NCBI GenBank assembly: GCA_027065695.1
Contig: JAMONP010000102.1
Coordinates: 1 to 63,538 of the forward strand
Length of the DNA: 63,538 nucleotides
Reading direction: 5' to 3'
From: Desulfuromonadales bacterium
Lineage (GTDB): Bacteria; Desulfobacterota; Desulfuromonadia; Desulfuromonadales; BM103
In this document: positions 15,378-23,521 of the stretch, piece after piece
Layout: each line of letters begins with the position of its first letter
Numbering within the stretch: the stretch's first letter is position 1
Position numbers and translations under genes: made by a program
The notes under the pieces: model-generated
Told to the model about the DNA's origin: nothing
Databases searched by the model: none
What the model saw: only the letters and a program-made list of their open reading frames with translations

Positions 15378-17327
15378 TTGGCTGAAATGATTTTTTCCAG
15401 CTGGGGCGGCAAGGTGGTCGACAACCGGCAGGGTGGTGAGCCGGAAGCAGCGGCCTTCAAGCTGCCGGCAAATTATCTTGAAGAAGGCAGCGTAGGTGCC
15501 TTCATGGGCTGGGACGGAGTCATCGTCCTGGATAAAGATGTCGACATAGTCACCATGGCCGCTGAGTATATGAAGCGTGTCCAGGAGAAGTACTGTTGTG
15601 CCAAATGCACCCCCGGTAAACGTGGCACACGGGTTATGATGGACACCCTGGCACGCATAACTGCCGGACATGGCGATGAAAACGATCTGGACACTCTGAT
15701 CGAGATGGGCGATTTGCTTGAAAACTGCAAATGCACCCTCTGCATGACGGCCGCAAAACCGGTTCTCGATACTGTCAAATATTTTCGTGATGACTATCTG
15801 GCCTATCTGCGCGGAGAACGTAAAAGCAAGCGGGCCAAGGCTTATCGTGACAAGCTGACAGCTCCCTGCATGGATCGCTGTCCGGCACACATTGATATCC
15901 CCGCCTATATTGAGGAAATCAAGGACTACCGCCACGATGAGTCGCTCGGTACGATTCGCCGCAACATGCCGATCCCGGCTGTCTGCGGTCGCGTCTGTCC
16001 GCATCCCTGTGAAACAGCCTGTCGCCGCGCTCTGATCGATGAACCGGTCAGCATCATGGTGCTTAAACGAGTGGCCTCCGATCATGAGTTGCTGCATGTG
16101 CAGGAACCACCGATGAAGCCGAAAAAACCGACCGGTAAGAAAGTCATGGTTGTTGGTGCTGGCCCGGCTGGTTTAACCTGCGCCTACTATCTGGCATTGG
16201 ATGGCCATAAAGTTAAAATTATCGATATGCTTTCCGAGCCTGGCGGCACGGTTGCTGTAGGTATTCCCGATTTCCGTATGGCGCGACCACTGTTGCAACG
16301 TGAAGCGGACATCATCACTGCGCTCGGTATCGAGATCGAATACGGTGTCAAACTCGGTCGCGATGTCTCCCTGCGTGAACTCAAAGAACAATACGACGCG
16401 GTCTTCCTAGGCACCGGCGCTTTCAAATCGAAGCCGATGGGTGTTGAAGGAGAAGACATGGGCTATAATGGCTTCTCGGAAGGCGGTATCCACTACTTGC
16501 GTAAAGTAGCTCTTAACGAAGGCATGGTCACACCCAAACGTGTCATCGTCGTCGGCGGCGGCAACACGGCCATCGACTGTGTACGTGTTGCTTTGCGCGA
16601 AGGCTGCGAAGATTCTATTCTGATCTACCGTCGGACGCGTAAAGAAATGCCAGCTGAGTACTACGAGGTTGATGACGCTGAAGAAGAGAATGTTCAGTTC
16701 GAGTTCCTGCGCAACCCGACCCGCCTGATTGTCGAAGACAACACGGTGGTCGGTGTCGAAGTTATCAAGATGGAACTCGGCGAACCTGATGATTCAGGCC
16801 GTCGCCGTCCGGTGGCAGTTCCCGGCAGCGAATACATCATCCCTTGCGACATGGTTATACCGGCTATCGGCCAGGATCCCGACCTCAGTTATCTAGAGGA
16901 CGGTGATTACGGTATCGAACAAACCCGCTGGAACAGCATCGTTACCAAAGGCGGCACCATGATGACCGACAACGAAGGAGTCTTCGCTGGAGGTGATTGT
17001 GAATACGGTGCCATGACCGTAGTACTTGCGGTCGGTCACGGCAAACGAGCAGCCAGCGCGATGCACCGTTACCTTATGGAAGGTAAAGCCTATCTCAATG
17101 AAAACGAGGCTATGGAGGATATTGTCAACCGTCTTGGCGTATTCGACAAGGAAGAGAACCTTGGCATCATCGGCGGCCTGCATCGTGAGCATCAGCCCAA
17201 GATAAACGGGGCTGAACGCGCCGAAAACTACGATGAGATCGAGCTGGCTATGCCGGAAAGTCAGGCTGTCAGGGAAGCCGAACGTTGCTTGCGCTGTTAC
17301 CGCGTTGCCATGCTGGCGGTCTGCTAA
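15378..17327 (+). CDS. sfrB: SfrB-like NADPH-Fe(III) oxidoreductase beta subunit (NuoF-GltD fusion type)
   Basis: This 649-residue protein starts at TTG 15378, chosen because GGGAGG lies 6 bases before it (an ATG at 15387 is the alternative). The N-terminal third has the NuoF-like 4Fe-4S segment YCCAKCTPGKRG and CKCTLCM. A GltD-like part follows: the Cys-rich MDRCPAHIDIPAYI and CGRVCPHPCETACRRAL, then FAD-binding VMVVGAGPAGLTCAYYLA and NAD(P)-binding VIVVGGGNTAIDCVRV. The ending VFAGGDCEYGAMTVVLAVGHGK closes the flavoprotein. This is the architecture of SfrB of Geobacter sulfurreducens, a cytoplasmic NADPH oxidase paired with SfrA. The in vivo role (Fe(III) reduction or NADPH re-oxidation during acetate growth) is not settled by sequence. 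Confidence 0.85.
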   Translation: MAEMIFSSWGGKVVDNRQGGEPEAAAFKLPANYLEEGSVGAFMGWDGVIVLDKDVDIVTMAAEYMKRVQEKYCCAKCTPGKRGTRVMMDTLARITAGHGDENDLDTLIEMGDLLENCKCTLCMTAAKPVLDTVKYFRDDYLAYLRGERKSKRAKAYRDKLTAPCMDRCPAHIDIPAYIEEIKDYRHDESLGTIRRNMPIPAVCGRVCPHPCETACRRALIDEPVSIMVLKRVASDHELLHVQEPPMKPKKPTGKKVMVVGAGPAGLTCAYYLALDGHKVKIIDMLSEPGGTVAVGIPDFRMARPLLQREADIITALGIEIEYGVKLGRDVSLRELKEQYDAVFLGTGAFKSKPMGVEGEDMGYNGFSEGGIHYLRKVALNEGMVTPKRVIVVGGGNTAIDCVRVALREGCEDSILIYRRTRKEMPAEYYEVDDAEEENVQFEFLRNPTRLIVEDNTVVGVEVIKMELGEPDDSGRRRPVAVPGSEYIIPCDMVIPAIGQDPDLSYLEDGDYGIEQTRWNSIVTKGGTMMTDNEGVFAGGDCEYGAMTVVLAVGHGKRAASAMHRYLMEGKAYLNENEAMEDIVNRLGVFDKEENLGIIGGLHREHQPKINGAERAENYDEIELAMPESQAVREAERCLRCYRVAMLAVC

Positions 17328-17363
17328 GCAGGACACGGACCTTACAAAACAAATGCCAATGCT

Positions 17364-17373
17364 TTGTATACAA
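17364..17373. promoter_or_regulatory. GTATAC palindrome between sfrB and sfrA
   Basis: TTGTATACAA is a perfect 10-bp palindrome of the GntR/FCD type. It is short, so chance is possible. It lies inside an operon and upstream of the sfrA ribosome-binding site. Confidence 0.25.
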
Positions 17374-17409
17374 GTAGCGGCGAACACTTACATAATAAGG
17401 GCAGATTCG

Positions 17410-19962
17410 ATGATCAACCTTAAAATCGACGGCAAAGATGTCCAGATTGCCTCGGGAGCAACCATTCTCGATGCGGCGGAAGCAGTCGCCATCAAGATCC
17501 CAACCCTCTGTTACCTGAAAAAGGTTTCCCCGACCGGCGCCTGCCGCATCTGTGCAGTGGAGGTCGAAGGCGCGGACAAGACCATGACCGCCTGCAACAC
17601 CCGGGCGATTGATGGTATGGTCATTACGACTCAATCGGCAAGACTGACTAAAATCCGGCGGCAGATTGTCGAACTTCTGTTGGTCAATCATCCCCTTGAC
17701 TGCCCGGTTTGCGATGCTGGCGGTGAATGTGATCTGCAGGATATCTGCTATTCACATGATGTCGTTCGACAGCCTTTCGGTGCCGACGATGTCAATGCAG
17801 AAACCATTGATAACTGGCCTCTGATTCAACAGGTGCCCAATCGCTGCATCATGTGCGAGAAGTGCGTTAAGACCTGTCATGAAACTATCGGCTCCAGTGC
17901 CCTGTTCGTCAGTGACAAAGGTGACAAGGCCTTTATCGACAAAGACCTCGACAAGTGCGAGTTCTGCGGCAACTGTATCCAGGTCTGCCCAACCGGTACC
18001 ATGATTTCAAAGCCCTTCAAGTTTAAGGCTCGTCCCTGGGAACTACGCAAGACCCCTTCCGTTTGTACCCTCTGTTCAGCCCAGTGCCAGGTCGACATGC
18101 ACAGCAAGCAGGGCAAGATTCTGCGCGTGACTTCAGAGGACGGCACCACGGTTAATGACGGCAATCTCTGCGTTGGCGGATTTTTCGGTCATGACTACCT
18201 GAACAGCAATCAACGCCTGAAAACACCTTTGCTTGACCAGCGAGAGAGTTCCTGGGATGTCGCTATAGATAAGGTCGTTGCTGAATTCTCTCGCCTGCGA
18301 GATGAACAGGGCGGACGGACAATTGCCGGCCTGGCCTCGCCGCACTTGACCAACGAGGAGAACTATCTTTTCCAAAAACTCTTCCGCGTCGGGCTTAACA
18401 GCAACAACATCGATTCAGAAGCCCGGTTCAGCAGTCTGCGTGCTATCAAGGTACTGCATGAACAGCTCAACCTGAGCGGTGCCAGCAATCACCTGGATCG
18501 TATCGGTCAAGCGGAAGCCGTCCTGGTCTTTGGCGCCGATCTGCGCTCCGAATCTCCGGCGCTTAACTGGCAAGTACAACTTGCCGCCCGTAAAAATGAT
18601 ACCCGTCTGATCGTCGTCAACCAGCGCCAGGTCAAGCTGGTCAGACAGGCGGAAAGCTTCCTACAGTATCGTGCCGGCAGCGAAGCCTACCTGGCCGGAG
18701 CCCTGGCCAAACTACTGGTCGATAAAGGCCAGGCAAACCATGATTTTCTCAACCGTTTCGTCGGCAACCACGACGAACTGGAAGCCTATCTGAAGAACCT
18801 TGATCTCGATGCAGCCTGTGCTGCAACCGGTGTCAGCCGTGAGTCACTGGAAGAAGCCGCCGATCATCTTGGCCAGGCAGCTTCGGTGGCAATTATCTTT
18901 GGCAACGATATCATGGGCTCGGCTCATGCTGAAGCAGCTGTCGCTGCCCTGGCTAATCTGGCCCTGGTCAGTGGTGCCCTGGATGGCGATCGTGGTGGCT
19001 TATACCCGGTCGTTGCCAAAGGCAACACCCTGGGGCTTATCGATGCAGGGGTTGCTCCTGAGCTTCTGCCCGGCCTGCAGGACTACACCGCCAGCAAGGA
19101 GAGGTTCGCCTCTTCATGGCATACCACTCTGCCTGAGGGCGGCACCGACGCCGCAGGTATTCTGGCCGGAATCGAACAGGGTACCATTCATGCTCTTTTC
19201 CTCGCGGGCACCAATCCGCTGGTCGGTTTCCCGGACAGCGGCCGTTGGCGCAAAGCACTACAGAAACTCGACTTCTTAGTGGTTCAAGACATTCTCAGCA
19301 GCGATTTGACCCGTATGGCAACGGTTGTCCTGCCAGGAGCCGCTTCCGCCGAAAAACGCGGCAGCGTGACGGCACTTGACCAGCGCGTCAACAAGTTGAG
19401 AATCGCTGTGGCACCTCCCGGTGAAGCACGCCCCGATCTCGCCATTTTGAGTGATCTCTTTGCGCGCCTGACCGGCAAACCGGAACCGAGCGAAGGTGCC
19501 ATCCGTCAGGAGATGATGGATCTCTGCGGTAACTATGCTGAGGTCTGCCAGAACCTTGATCAGCGTAACTTCTGCTGGAAACAGGCCTATGCACCTGCGG
19601 AGGGTGGTTTGCTAGCAGCGACGCCGGAATTGACATCCCCGCAAGCAGCTGATCTGCAACTGCTGATTGGCAAGTGCCCCTTCCAGTTTGGTACCACAAC
19701 TACTTATTCAGCAGCCAACAACGAACTGGCTCCGGCAGGCCTTATCATTGTCAACCCTGAAGATGCTGCCAAACTCGGCGTTGTTGATGGTGGCAGGCTC
19801 AAGGTCACCGGCCCAGCAGGATCGGCCAGCGGCAAAGTGATGATACACACGATGGTTCCAGCTGGGCTCCTGGCTGCAGCTAACAACTTCGCTGACATGA
19901 ATATTCAACAGATTGTTCCAGGCAGCAGTAACTGCGTTGCCGTTACTGCCACCAAAACCTGA
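17410..19962 (+). CDS. sfrA: SfrA-like NADPH-Fe(III) oxidoreductase alpha subunit (NuoG/molybdopterin oxidoreductase type)
   Basis: This 850-residue protein starts at ATG 17410; the frame is open further upstream into sfrB, but AAGGG just upstream of this ATG is a good ribosome-binding site. The N-terminus is a 2Fe-2S ferredoxin (CYLKKVSPTGACRICAVEVEG, then CNTR), followed by a NuoG-like His-Cys cluster (HPLDCPVCDAGGECDLQD). Two 4Fe-4S motifs come next (CIMCEKCVKTCH, CEFCGNCIQVCPTG), then a molybdopterin-oxidoreductase domain starting with CTLCSAQC. The C-terminal molybdopterin-dinucleotide domain ends the protein. The arrangement matches SfrA of Geobacter. It pairs with SfrB directly upstream and probably passes electrons from NADPH to an unidentified acceptor. 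Confidence 0.85.
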   Translation: MINLKIDGKDVQIASGATILDAAEAVAIKIPTLCYLKKVSPTGACRICAVEVEGADKTMTACNTRAIDGMVITTQSARLTKIRRQIVELLLVNHPLDCPVCDAGGECDLQDICYSHDVVRQPFGADDVNAETIDNWPLIQQVPNRCIMCEKCVKTCHETIGSSALFVSDKGDKAFIDKDLDKCEFCGNCIQVCPTGTMISKPFKFKARPWELRKTPSVCTLCSAQCQVDMHSKQGKILRVTSEDGTTVNDGNLCVGGFFGHDYLNSNQRLKTPLLDQRESSWDVAIDKVVAEFSRLRDEQGGRTIAGLASPHLTNEENYLFQKLFRVGLNSNNIDSEARFSSLRAIKVLHEQLNLSGASNHLDRIGQAEAVLVFGADLRSESPALNWQVQLAARKNDTRLIVVNQRQVKLVRQAESFLQYRAGSEAYLAGALAKLLVDKGQANHDFLNRFVGNHDELEAYLKNLDLDAACAATGVSRESLEEAADHLGQAASVAIIFGNDIMGSAHAEAAVAALANLALVSGALDGDRGGLYPVVAKGNTLGLIDAGVAPELLPGLQDYTASKERFASSWHTTLPEGGTDAAGILAGIEQGTIHALFLAGTNPLVGFPDSGRWRKALQKLDFLVVQDILSSDLTRMATVVLPGAASAEKRGSVTALDQRVNKLRIAVAPPGEARPDLAILSDLFARLTGKPEPSEGAIRQEMMDLCGNYAEVCQNLDQRNFCWKQAYAPAEGGLLAATPELTSPQAADLQLLIGKCPFQFGTTTTYSAANNELAPAGLIIVNPEDAAKLGVVDGGRLKVTGPAGSASGKVMIHTMVPAGLLAAANNFADMNIQQIVPGSSNCVAVTATKT

Positions 19963-20003
19963 GCCTCAGGGGTCTAACAGACTCCTGGCAAGTCATACAA
20001 CAC

Positions 20004-20032
20004 AAGGACCTCTCTTTTATTGGGAGGTCCTT
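20004..20032 (+). terminator. Terminator after sfrA
   Basis: AAGGACCTC and GAGGTCCTT form a 9-bp stem around an 11-base loop, with TTTGTC following. It lies 41 bases after the sfrA stop. The T-run is short. Confidence 0.7.
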
Positions 20033-20067
20033 TGTCGTATAGCTGTTGCTATTCAGCGATTAAAGAT

Positions 20068-20143
20068 TGTCATTCCCGAGGGTGTAATCGGGAATCCAGA
20101 CCTTAAAAGCATGGATCCCCGATAAAACCATTCGAGGATGACA
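20068..20143 (+). repeat. Palindromic TGTCATTC/GATGACA intergenic repeat
   Basis: The left arm is TGTCATTCCCGAGGGTGTAA and the right arm ends CATTCGAGGATGACA. Inside, ATCGGGAATCC pairs with GGATCCCCGAT. This 76-bp unit is the classic structure of widespread intergenic repeats ('TGTCATTCCCG...GGGAATGACA'). A half copy lies at 2139-2159. Confidence 0.7.
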
Positions 20144-20189
20144 GACATTTTACCAATAGTTCAGATTGTGCTGAATAGTTACGTATAGC

Positions 20190-20885
20190 TCAACCTTTTT
20201 CTACACGAGCTTGTATCCAATTCCAGTAAACCAGGGTTGTCCAGAATCGCTCAATCCACCAGGATAAGGCTTCCTTCGTAGCATCCTGTGATGCCACTAT
20301 TGTGCTGACACCCTTGTCATCGACGTATTTGTCAATTGTAGCAATAAGAGGCTCTTTCGTATTGGCGTCACTGAAAAACAATTCCAACCGGGCACGACCG
20401 ACGGTTGAATCTTTGTTCGCAACTATTTTTGATACAGTTGGAATCTCGGGACTGACAGGCAATGAACCTCCTGGCTGAGCAAAGAACGGCTTGGGTTTTT
20501 CGATGTTGGTCAAGACGCTACTCAAGCGCAGGGTGTTTTCTGTCGGGATATCAACTAGCTTAAACCACAGACCAAACTTATTCTTTATTTCTTTAGCCAC
20601 GTGCCGGGATATTTCCAGAAGTTGCTTATCATTAAGATCGCTGGCTGTGTCCTTATCAACCACCACCCATATCTGACCAATAATTAGACTGTCATACTTC
20701 GATAAGATTGTTTTGAGTGATGCCTCATCATAGATTTTTTTTGTTGACCAGACCAGGTCAACACCATCCTCAGGGCCTCGATTGAACTCTTCGAAGGAAG
20801 TAAACATCGCAGTGGGTTTTTGTGCAATGAAACCAGCACAGAGAATAAAGATGAGCGACAATAAAACTAAATAACCAACCTTCAT
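20190..20885 (-). CDS. Secreted protein, probably DUF3313-like
   Basis: This is a 231-residue protein from the ATG at 20885, which AGGAG precedes by 7 bases. The signal peptide is MKVGYLVLLSLIFILCAGFI. The C-containing end of the signal (ILCAGF) is a weak lipobox candidate. The mature part includes ISRHVAKEIKNKFG, and the phrase VGRARLELFFSDANTKEPLIATID resembles the DUF3313 pattern of lipoproteins, where a similar GRARVE...D.TGE segment occurs. Function unknown. It is a lone gene on the minus strand. Confidence 0.5.
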   Translation of the reverse strand: MKVGYLVLLSLIFILCAGFIAQKPTAMFTSFEEFNRGPEDGVDLVWSTKKIYDEASLKTILSKYDSLIIGQIWVVVDKDTASDLNDKQLLEISRHVAKEIKNKFGLWFKLVDIPTENTLRLSSVLTNIEKPKPFFAQPGGSLPVSPEIPTVSKIVANKDSTVGRARLELFFSDANTKEPLIATIDKYVDDKGVSTIVASQDATKEALSWWIERFWTTLVYWNWIQARVEKG

Positions 20886-21122
20886 ACAACAACTCCTAAC
20901 AGCATCCAAAGCCTTTGCCTGTCAGTTCCCTAACTATTGGGGTGCTTACAACTCTAACAAGGGTTGAACGTTAAAGAAACTGTAAAGATATTGGCCGAAC
21001 ATATAATAGACGCTTCTTGCCTGTTCCTCTTTTTTATTCTTCAGCCTTTACGCTCATTGCACCTTTGCGTTACATTTATCAGGAGATCATCCACAGAGAC
21101 TAATGACAACCTGGAGAAGAAT

Positions 21123-21443
21123 ATGACCATTAAATCCTTCGATTACCGTGACAAGATCAGTTACAGTGACGAAAAGGCCAGCAAAGTGATCCTAACCGAA
21201 GACGCCCATGCTCGCACCACACTCTGGTGTCTCAAACCCGGCCAGCACATTCACCCTCATGTGCATACTGGCGACCACGTCTGGATCGTTCTGGAAGGTG
21301 AGGGGCTTTTCCTCAGTGACGAACAAGAGAAACTGCCCGTCTATCCGGGAACAATACTTTCTGCTCCTGCCGGTATTTCCCACGGCATCGACAATACCGG
21401 CAAAGCAGGACTGGTCTTTGCCAGTATCTCCGCAGGCTTTTAG
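21123..21443 (+). CDS. Small cupin-domain protein
   Basis: This is a 106-residue protein from the ATG at 21123, chosen for GGAGAAG 6 bases upstream; the frame continues upstream but without a ribosome-binding site. The single-domain cupin has motif 1 PGQHIHPHVHTGDHVWIVLEGEG, with His-His-Asp metal ligands, and motif 2 PAGISHGIDN. The substrate is not evident. It lies 65 bases before the small UGA-containing ORF on the same strand and might be transcribed with it. Confidence 0.85.
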   Translation: MTIKSFDYRDKISYSDEKASKVILTEDAHARTTLWCLKPGQHIHPHVHTGDHVWIVLEGEGLFLSDEQEKLPVYPGTILSAPAGISHGIDNTGKAGLVFASISAGF

Positions 21444-21508
21444 AATAGATCTTGTGTTTCCCTTATCGTTCCTATATATTGAAACTTAGATATATTTGAG
21501 AGGATAAT

Positions 21509-21661
21509 ATGAAGTCCCTACTGATTTTTATCGGCGTTATTGCCGTATGGTACATTCTCAATCGCTGGATACTGCCACGCTTCGGAGTTGAGACCTGACT
21601 CTCAGGCACCTGCGAACTCCCCGTGCGGGAGGATGAAGAGACCAAAAAGATAGAAAAATAA
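21509..21661 (+). CDS. Candidate 50-residue selenoprotein with one membrane helix (in-frame UGA)
   Basis: An ATG at 21509 with GAGAGG upstream opens a 29-codon frame ending at TGA 21596-21598. It encodes a single membrane helix (MKSLLIFIGVIAVWYILNRW) followed by ILPRFGVET. The frame continues in register past the TGA for 20 codons (LSGTCELPVREDEETKKIEK) to a TAA at 21659-21661. A perfect 11-bp terminator begins 22 bases later, so the second part looks like real gene. A 5-bp hairpin (CTCCC-CGTGC-GGGAG, 21617-21631) starts 18 bases after the TGA, with G as second base of the loop, as in bacterial SECIS elements. Reading TGA as selenocysteine would give a U-x4-C pair just outside the membrane. 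Alternatives are a nonsense mutation, or a real 29-residue peptide. Confidence 0.45.
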
Positions 21662-21683
21662 GCACTTGTTGCGACAAAAAATG

Positions 21684-21714
21684 AACGCCTCGGCCCATAA
21701 GCCGAGGCGTTTTT
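21684..21714. terminator. Bidirectional terminator
   Basis: AACGCCTCGGC pairs with GCCGAGGCGTT (11 bp) around CCATAA. It is followed by TTTT on the plus strand and by CATTTTTTG on the minus strand. It serves the plus-strand candidate selenoprotein and the minus-strand zinc-ribbon gene. Confidence 0.85.
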
Positions 21715-21752
21715 GCATCATGTGCTTTTGCTACAGGGATGCCGACAAGCTG

Positions 21753-22082
21753 CTAACGCAGGCTGGTCGCACAGCGTGGGCAGGTAAACATACTGGTGGA
21801 AGGAACCTTGTGGCCGCAAGTAGGACAATTGAACCAGTAGCGACAATATTTACATTGGGGATCGGAAAGACCCTGCTTCTTTTTACACTTGGGACACTTG
21901 CGATACATCTTACGGTTGGTGATGTAATCTTCAAAGATCAGGCTGCATTTTGCACAGACTTTGGCATCACGACGATGATTGGGAGCCTCACAGCGCGGAG
22001 CCGGACAGACAAACACCGTATGACAGGAATCACACCAGTTCTTACCGCGAGTCATCTCTCTACAAACCGGACACTTTTCCAT
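21753..22082 (-). CDS. Multi-zinc-ribbon protein
   Basis: This 109-residue protein is almost all zinc-binding pairs: CPVC, CDSC, CPAPRC, CAKC, CPKC, CKYC, CPTC and CPRC. That is 16 cysteines, enough for about four zinc ribbons, joined by basic segments (KCPKCKKKQ). There is no enzyme motif. Such proteins may bind nucleic acid or hold protein partners, but I cannot name a family. It stands between rubrerythrin and a convergent terminator. Confidence 0.6.
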   Translation of the reverse strand: MEKCPVCREMTRGKNWCDSCHTVFVCPAPRCEAPNHRRDAKVCAKCSLIFEDYITNRKMYRKCPKCKKKQGLSDPQCKYCRYWFNCPTCGHKVPSTSMFTCPRCATSLR

Positions 22083-22195
22083 CAGAACACCTCAATGGCA
22101 AACTTAAAATGAGAGGGCGCATTATCAACCGGAACGATACCTCTCTTCGTAAGATAATCATTTCTCAGTAAAATTACCAGCCTGAGTTTACAACT

Positions 22196-22226
22196 AAAAA
22201 GCCAGACCTCCAAGGCCCGGCTTTTT
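22196..22226 (-). terminator. Terminator after rubrerythrin
   Basis: AAAAAGCC and GGCTTTTT form an 8-bp outer stem around a 15-base interior. Read on the minus strand it ends in TTTTT. It lies 23 bases beyond the rubrerythrin stop. Confidence 0.7.
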
Positions 22227-22248
22227 TATGATTGCAGCAGGAGGAAGA

Positions 22249-22758
22249 TCAGTCGACCTTGAAGAATGCCACCGGCCCAGCCTGACAGACAGAGCAGGGA
22301 CCGTGCGGTTCCCCTTCTACAGTGTTACCGCAAACTTTGCAAACATAGTAATCAACATCCTGATTACTGCCAAGGTTATCAAGAGCCGTCTGGTAAAGCT
22401 CTGCATGAACTTTCTCAACCGTGTTGGCCAAGGAGAAGCTGCGCAGGGCTGCATCAAAACCTTCGCTACCAGCCTCTTCGATCATCTGCGGGTACATGCT
22501 GGTAAATTCAAAGGTCTCGCCATCGACGGCTTCCTGTAGGTTTTCCGCCGTATCTTTGATCCCACCCAAGGCCCGCAAATGGGCGTGGGCATGCACTGTT
22601 TCTGCAGCGGCAGCGGCACGAAACAGTTTGGCAACCTGCTTATGTCCTTCAGCATCAGCTTTGTTGGCAAAAGCCAGGTACTTGCGGTTGGCCTGGGATT
22701 CTCCAGCAAACGCCTCCAGCAGGTTGTTTTCAGTTTTACTTCCCTTCAATTCAGTCAT
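22249..22758 (-). CDS. rbr: Rubrerythrin
   Basis: This is a 169-residue protein from the ATG at 22758, chosen for AGGAGAGAATT upstream; the frame is open 27 codons further. The N-terminal ferritin-like four-helix domain has the di-iron ligands in AFAGESQANRKYL, ETVHAHAHL and NTVEKVHAELYQ. The C-terminal rubredoxin-like domain has CKVCGNTVEGEPHGPCSVC. Rubrerythrin reduces hydrogen peroxide in anaerobes using electrons from NAD(P)H through rubredoxin. A strong promoter and a perfect palindrome precede it. Confidence 0.95.
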   Translation of the reverse strand: MTELKGSKTENNLLEAFAGESQANRKYLAFANKADAEGHKQVAKLFRAAAAAETVHAHAHLRALGGIKDTAENLQEAVDGETFEFTSMYPQMIEEAGSEGFDAALRSFSLANTVEKVHAELYQTALDNLGSNQDVDYYVCKVCGNTVEGEPHGPCSVCQAGPVAFFKVD

Positions 22759-22780
22759 AATTCTCTCCTTAGTTATGAAA

Positions 22781-22795
22781 ATGTTTGACAAACAT
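22781..22795. promoter_or_regulatory. Palindromic operator candidate in the rubrerythrin leader
   Basis: ATGTTTGACAAACAT is a perfect 15-bp palindrome (7+1+7). It lies between the predicted -10 and the rubrerythrin start codon, a few bases past the predicted transcription start. The regulator is unknown. Confidence 0.5.
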
Positions 22796-22807
22796 AAAAG
22801 CAGATCA

Positions 22808-22835
22808 ATATTATCGGTCTGGTTGATCATGTCAA
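22808..22835 (-). promoter_or_regulatory. Probable rubrerythrin promoter
   Basis: On the minus strand TTGACA (22830-22835), a 16-base spacer, and TAATAT (22808-22813), close to the sigma-70 consensus. Confidence 0.55.
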
Positions 22836-22877
22836 CCACACATGAACTCTTTTCTGCTGTTTACCAGGAGCAACCAA

Positions 22878-23336
22878 TTGTCTATCTACCATGTCGAAAA
22901 ATCAGAGTTACCTGTTGTTGTCTTTCAGGCCGACGGTTCTATAATGAAAGGTGTCGTCTTCTTAAGCGCCAGCGCCTACAGCCACATCGGGCAGCAAACC
23001 CTGCTCGATCTTATGAAGGAACCGGGAGACTTCTTCCCTTTTCGTAGTGAAACAGATGCTTTCTGTGTAACCAACAAGCAGACAATCACGCATATCCGCT
23101 TCGATCCACCCGAAGAGGCAAGCGTTTATGAATCACTTGGGGCTCGTGAAGATGTAGATATCAAGTTTGCTGGCGGCGAACAACTTTCTGGTACAATTAC
23201 TATTGAGATGCCGGAGGGCCGAAACCGGCTTTTTGATTTTGTTAACGCGATGGACGGGTTTTTTCTACTGCAAAATCAGGAGGCATACTTCCTGGTCAAT
23301 ATGTCGCAGATCCGCGATGTCAGTCCACAGCGCTGA
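22878..23336 (+). CDS. Unknown protein with an internal duplication
   Basis: This is a 152-residue protein. I chose TTG 22878 since AGGAG lies 7 bases upstream; an ATG 36 bases upstream keeps the frame but lacks a ribosome-binding site. The sequence looks like two related halves. Half one has VVVFQADGSIMKGVVFL and DFFPFRSETDAFCVTNKQTI; half two has VDIKFAGGEQLSGTITI and DGFFLLQNQEAYFLVNMSQI. Each half has a strand-turn-strand with a central G, then a D-F-F strand and a terminal 'VN-x-x-I'. There is no signal peptide. I do not recognise the family. It is transcribed divergently from rubrerythrin across a short promoter region. Confidence 0.6.
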   Translation: MSIYHVEKSELPVVVFQADGSIMKGVVFLSASAYSHIGQQTLLDLMKEPGDFFPFRSETDAFCVTNKQTITHIRFDPPEEASVYESLGAREDVDIKFAGGEQLSGTITIEMPEGRNRLFDFVNAMDGFFLLQNQEAYFLVNMSQIRDVSPQR

Positions 23337-23521
23337 TTCAAGAGAATACAAAGGGTATAGAACCGCCGGAAGGAGAAACTTCTGCCAGCTGTTTTATGTA
23401 ACACCTTCTGAAAGTAACAACCTATAGCGGTACATCACCAGAAGAAGTTCTTCTGTGTCATGTCCATATCGACACATGATCTTAATGCCCATAATCGGGA
23501 CTTAATAACCATAATCACATT

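Noticed and set aside
20964-21122. Upstream extension of the cupin ORF
   Set aside because: The extra 53 codons have no ribosome-binding site and no cupin homology; the ATG at 21123 has both.
23337-23521. Possible small RNA or terminator region with TGTGTC/GACACA pairing
   Set aside because: The stem is 6 bp with an 11-base loop and no T-run; not enough to call.
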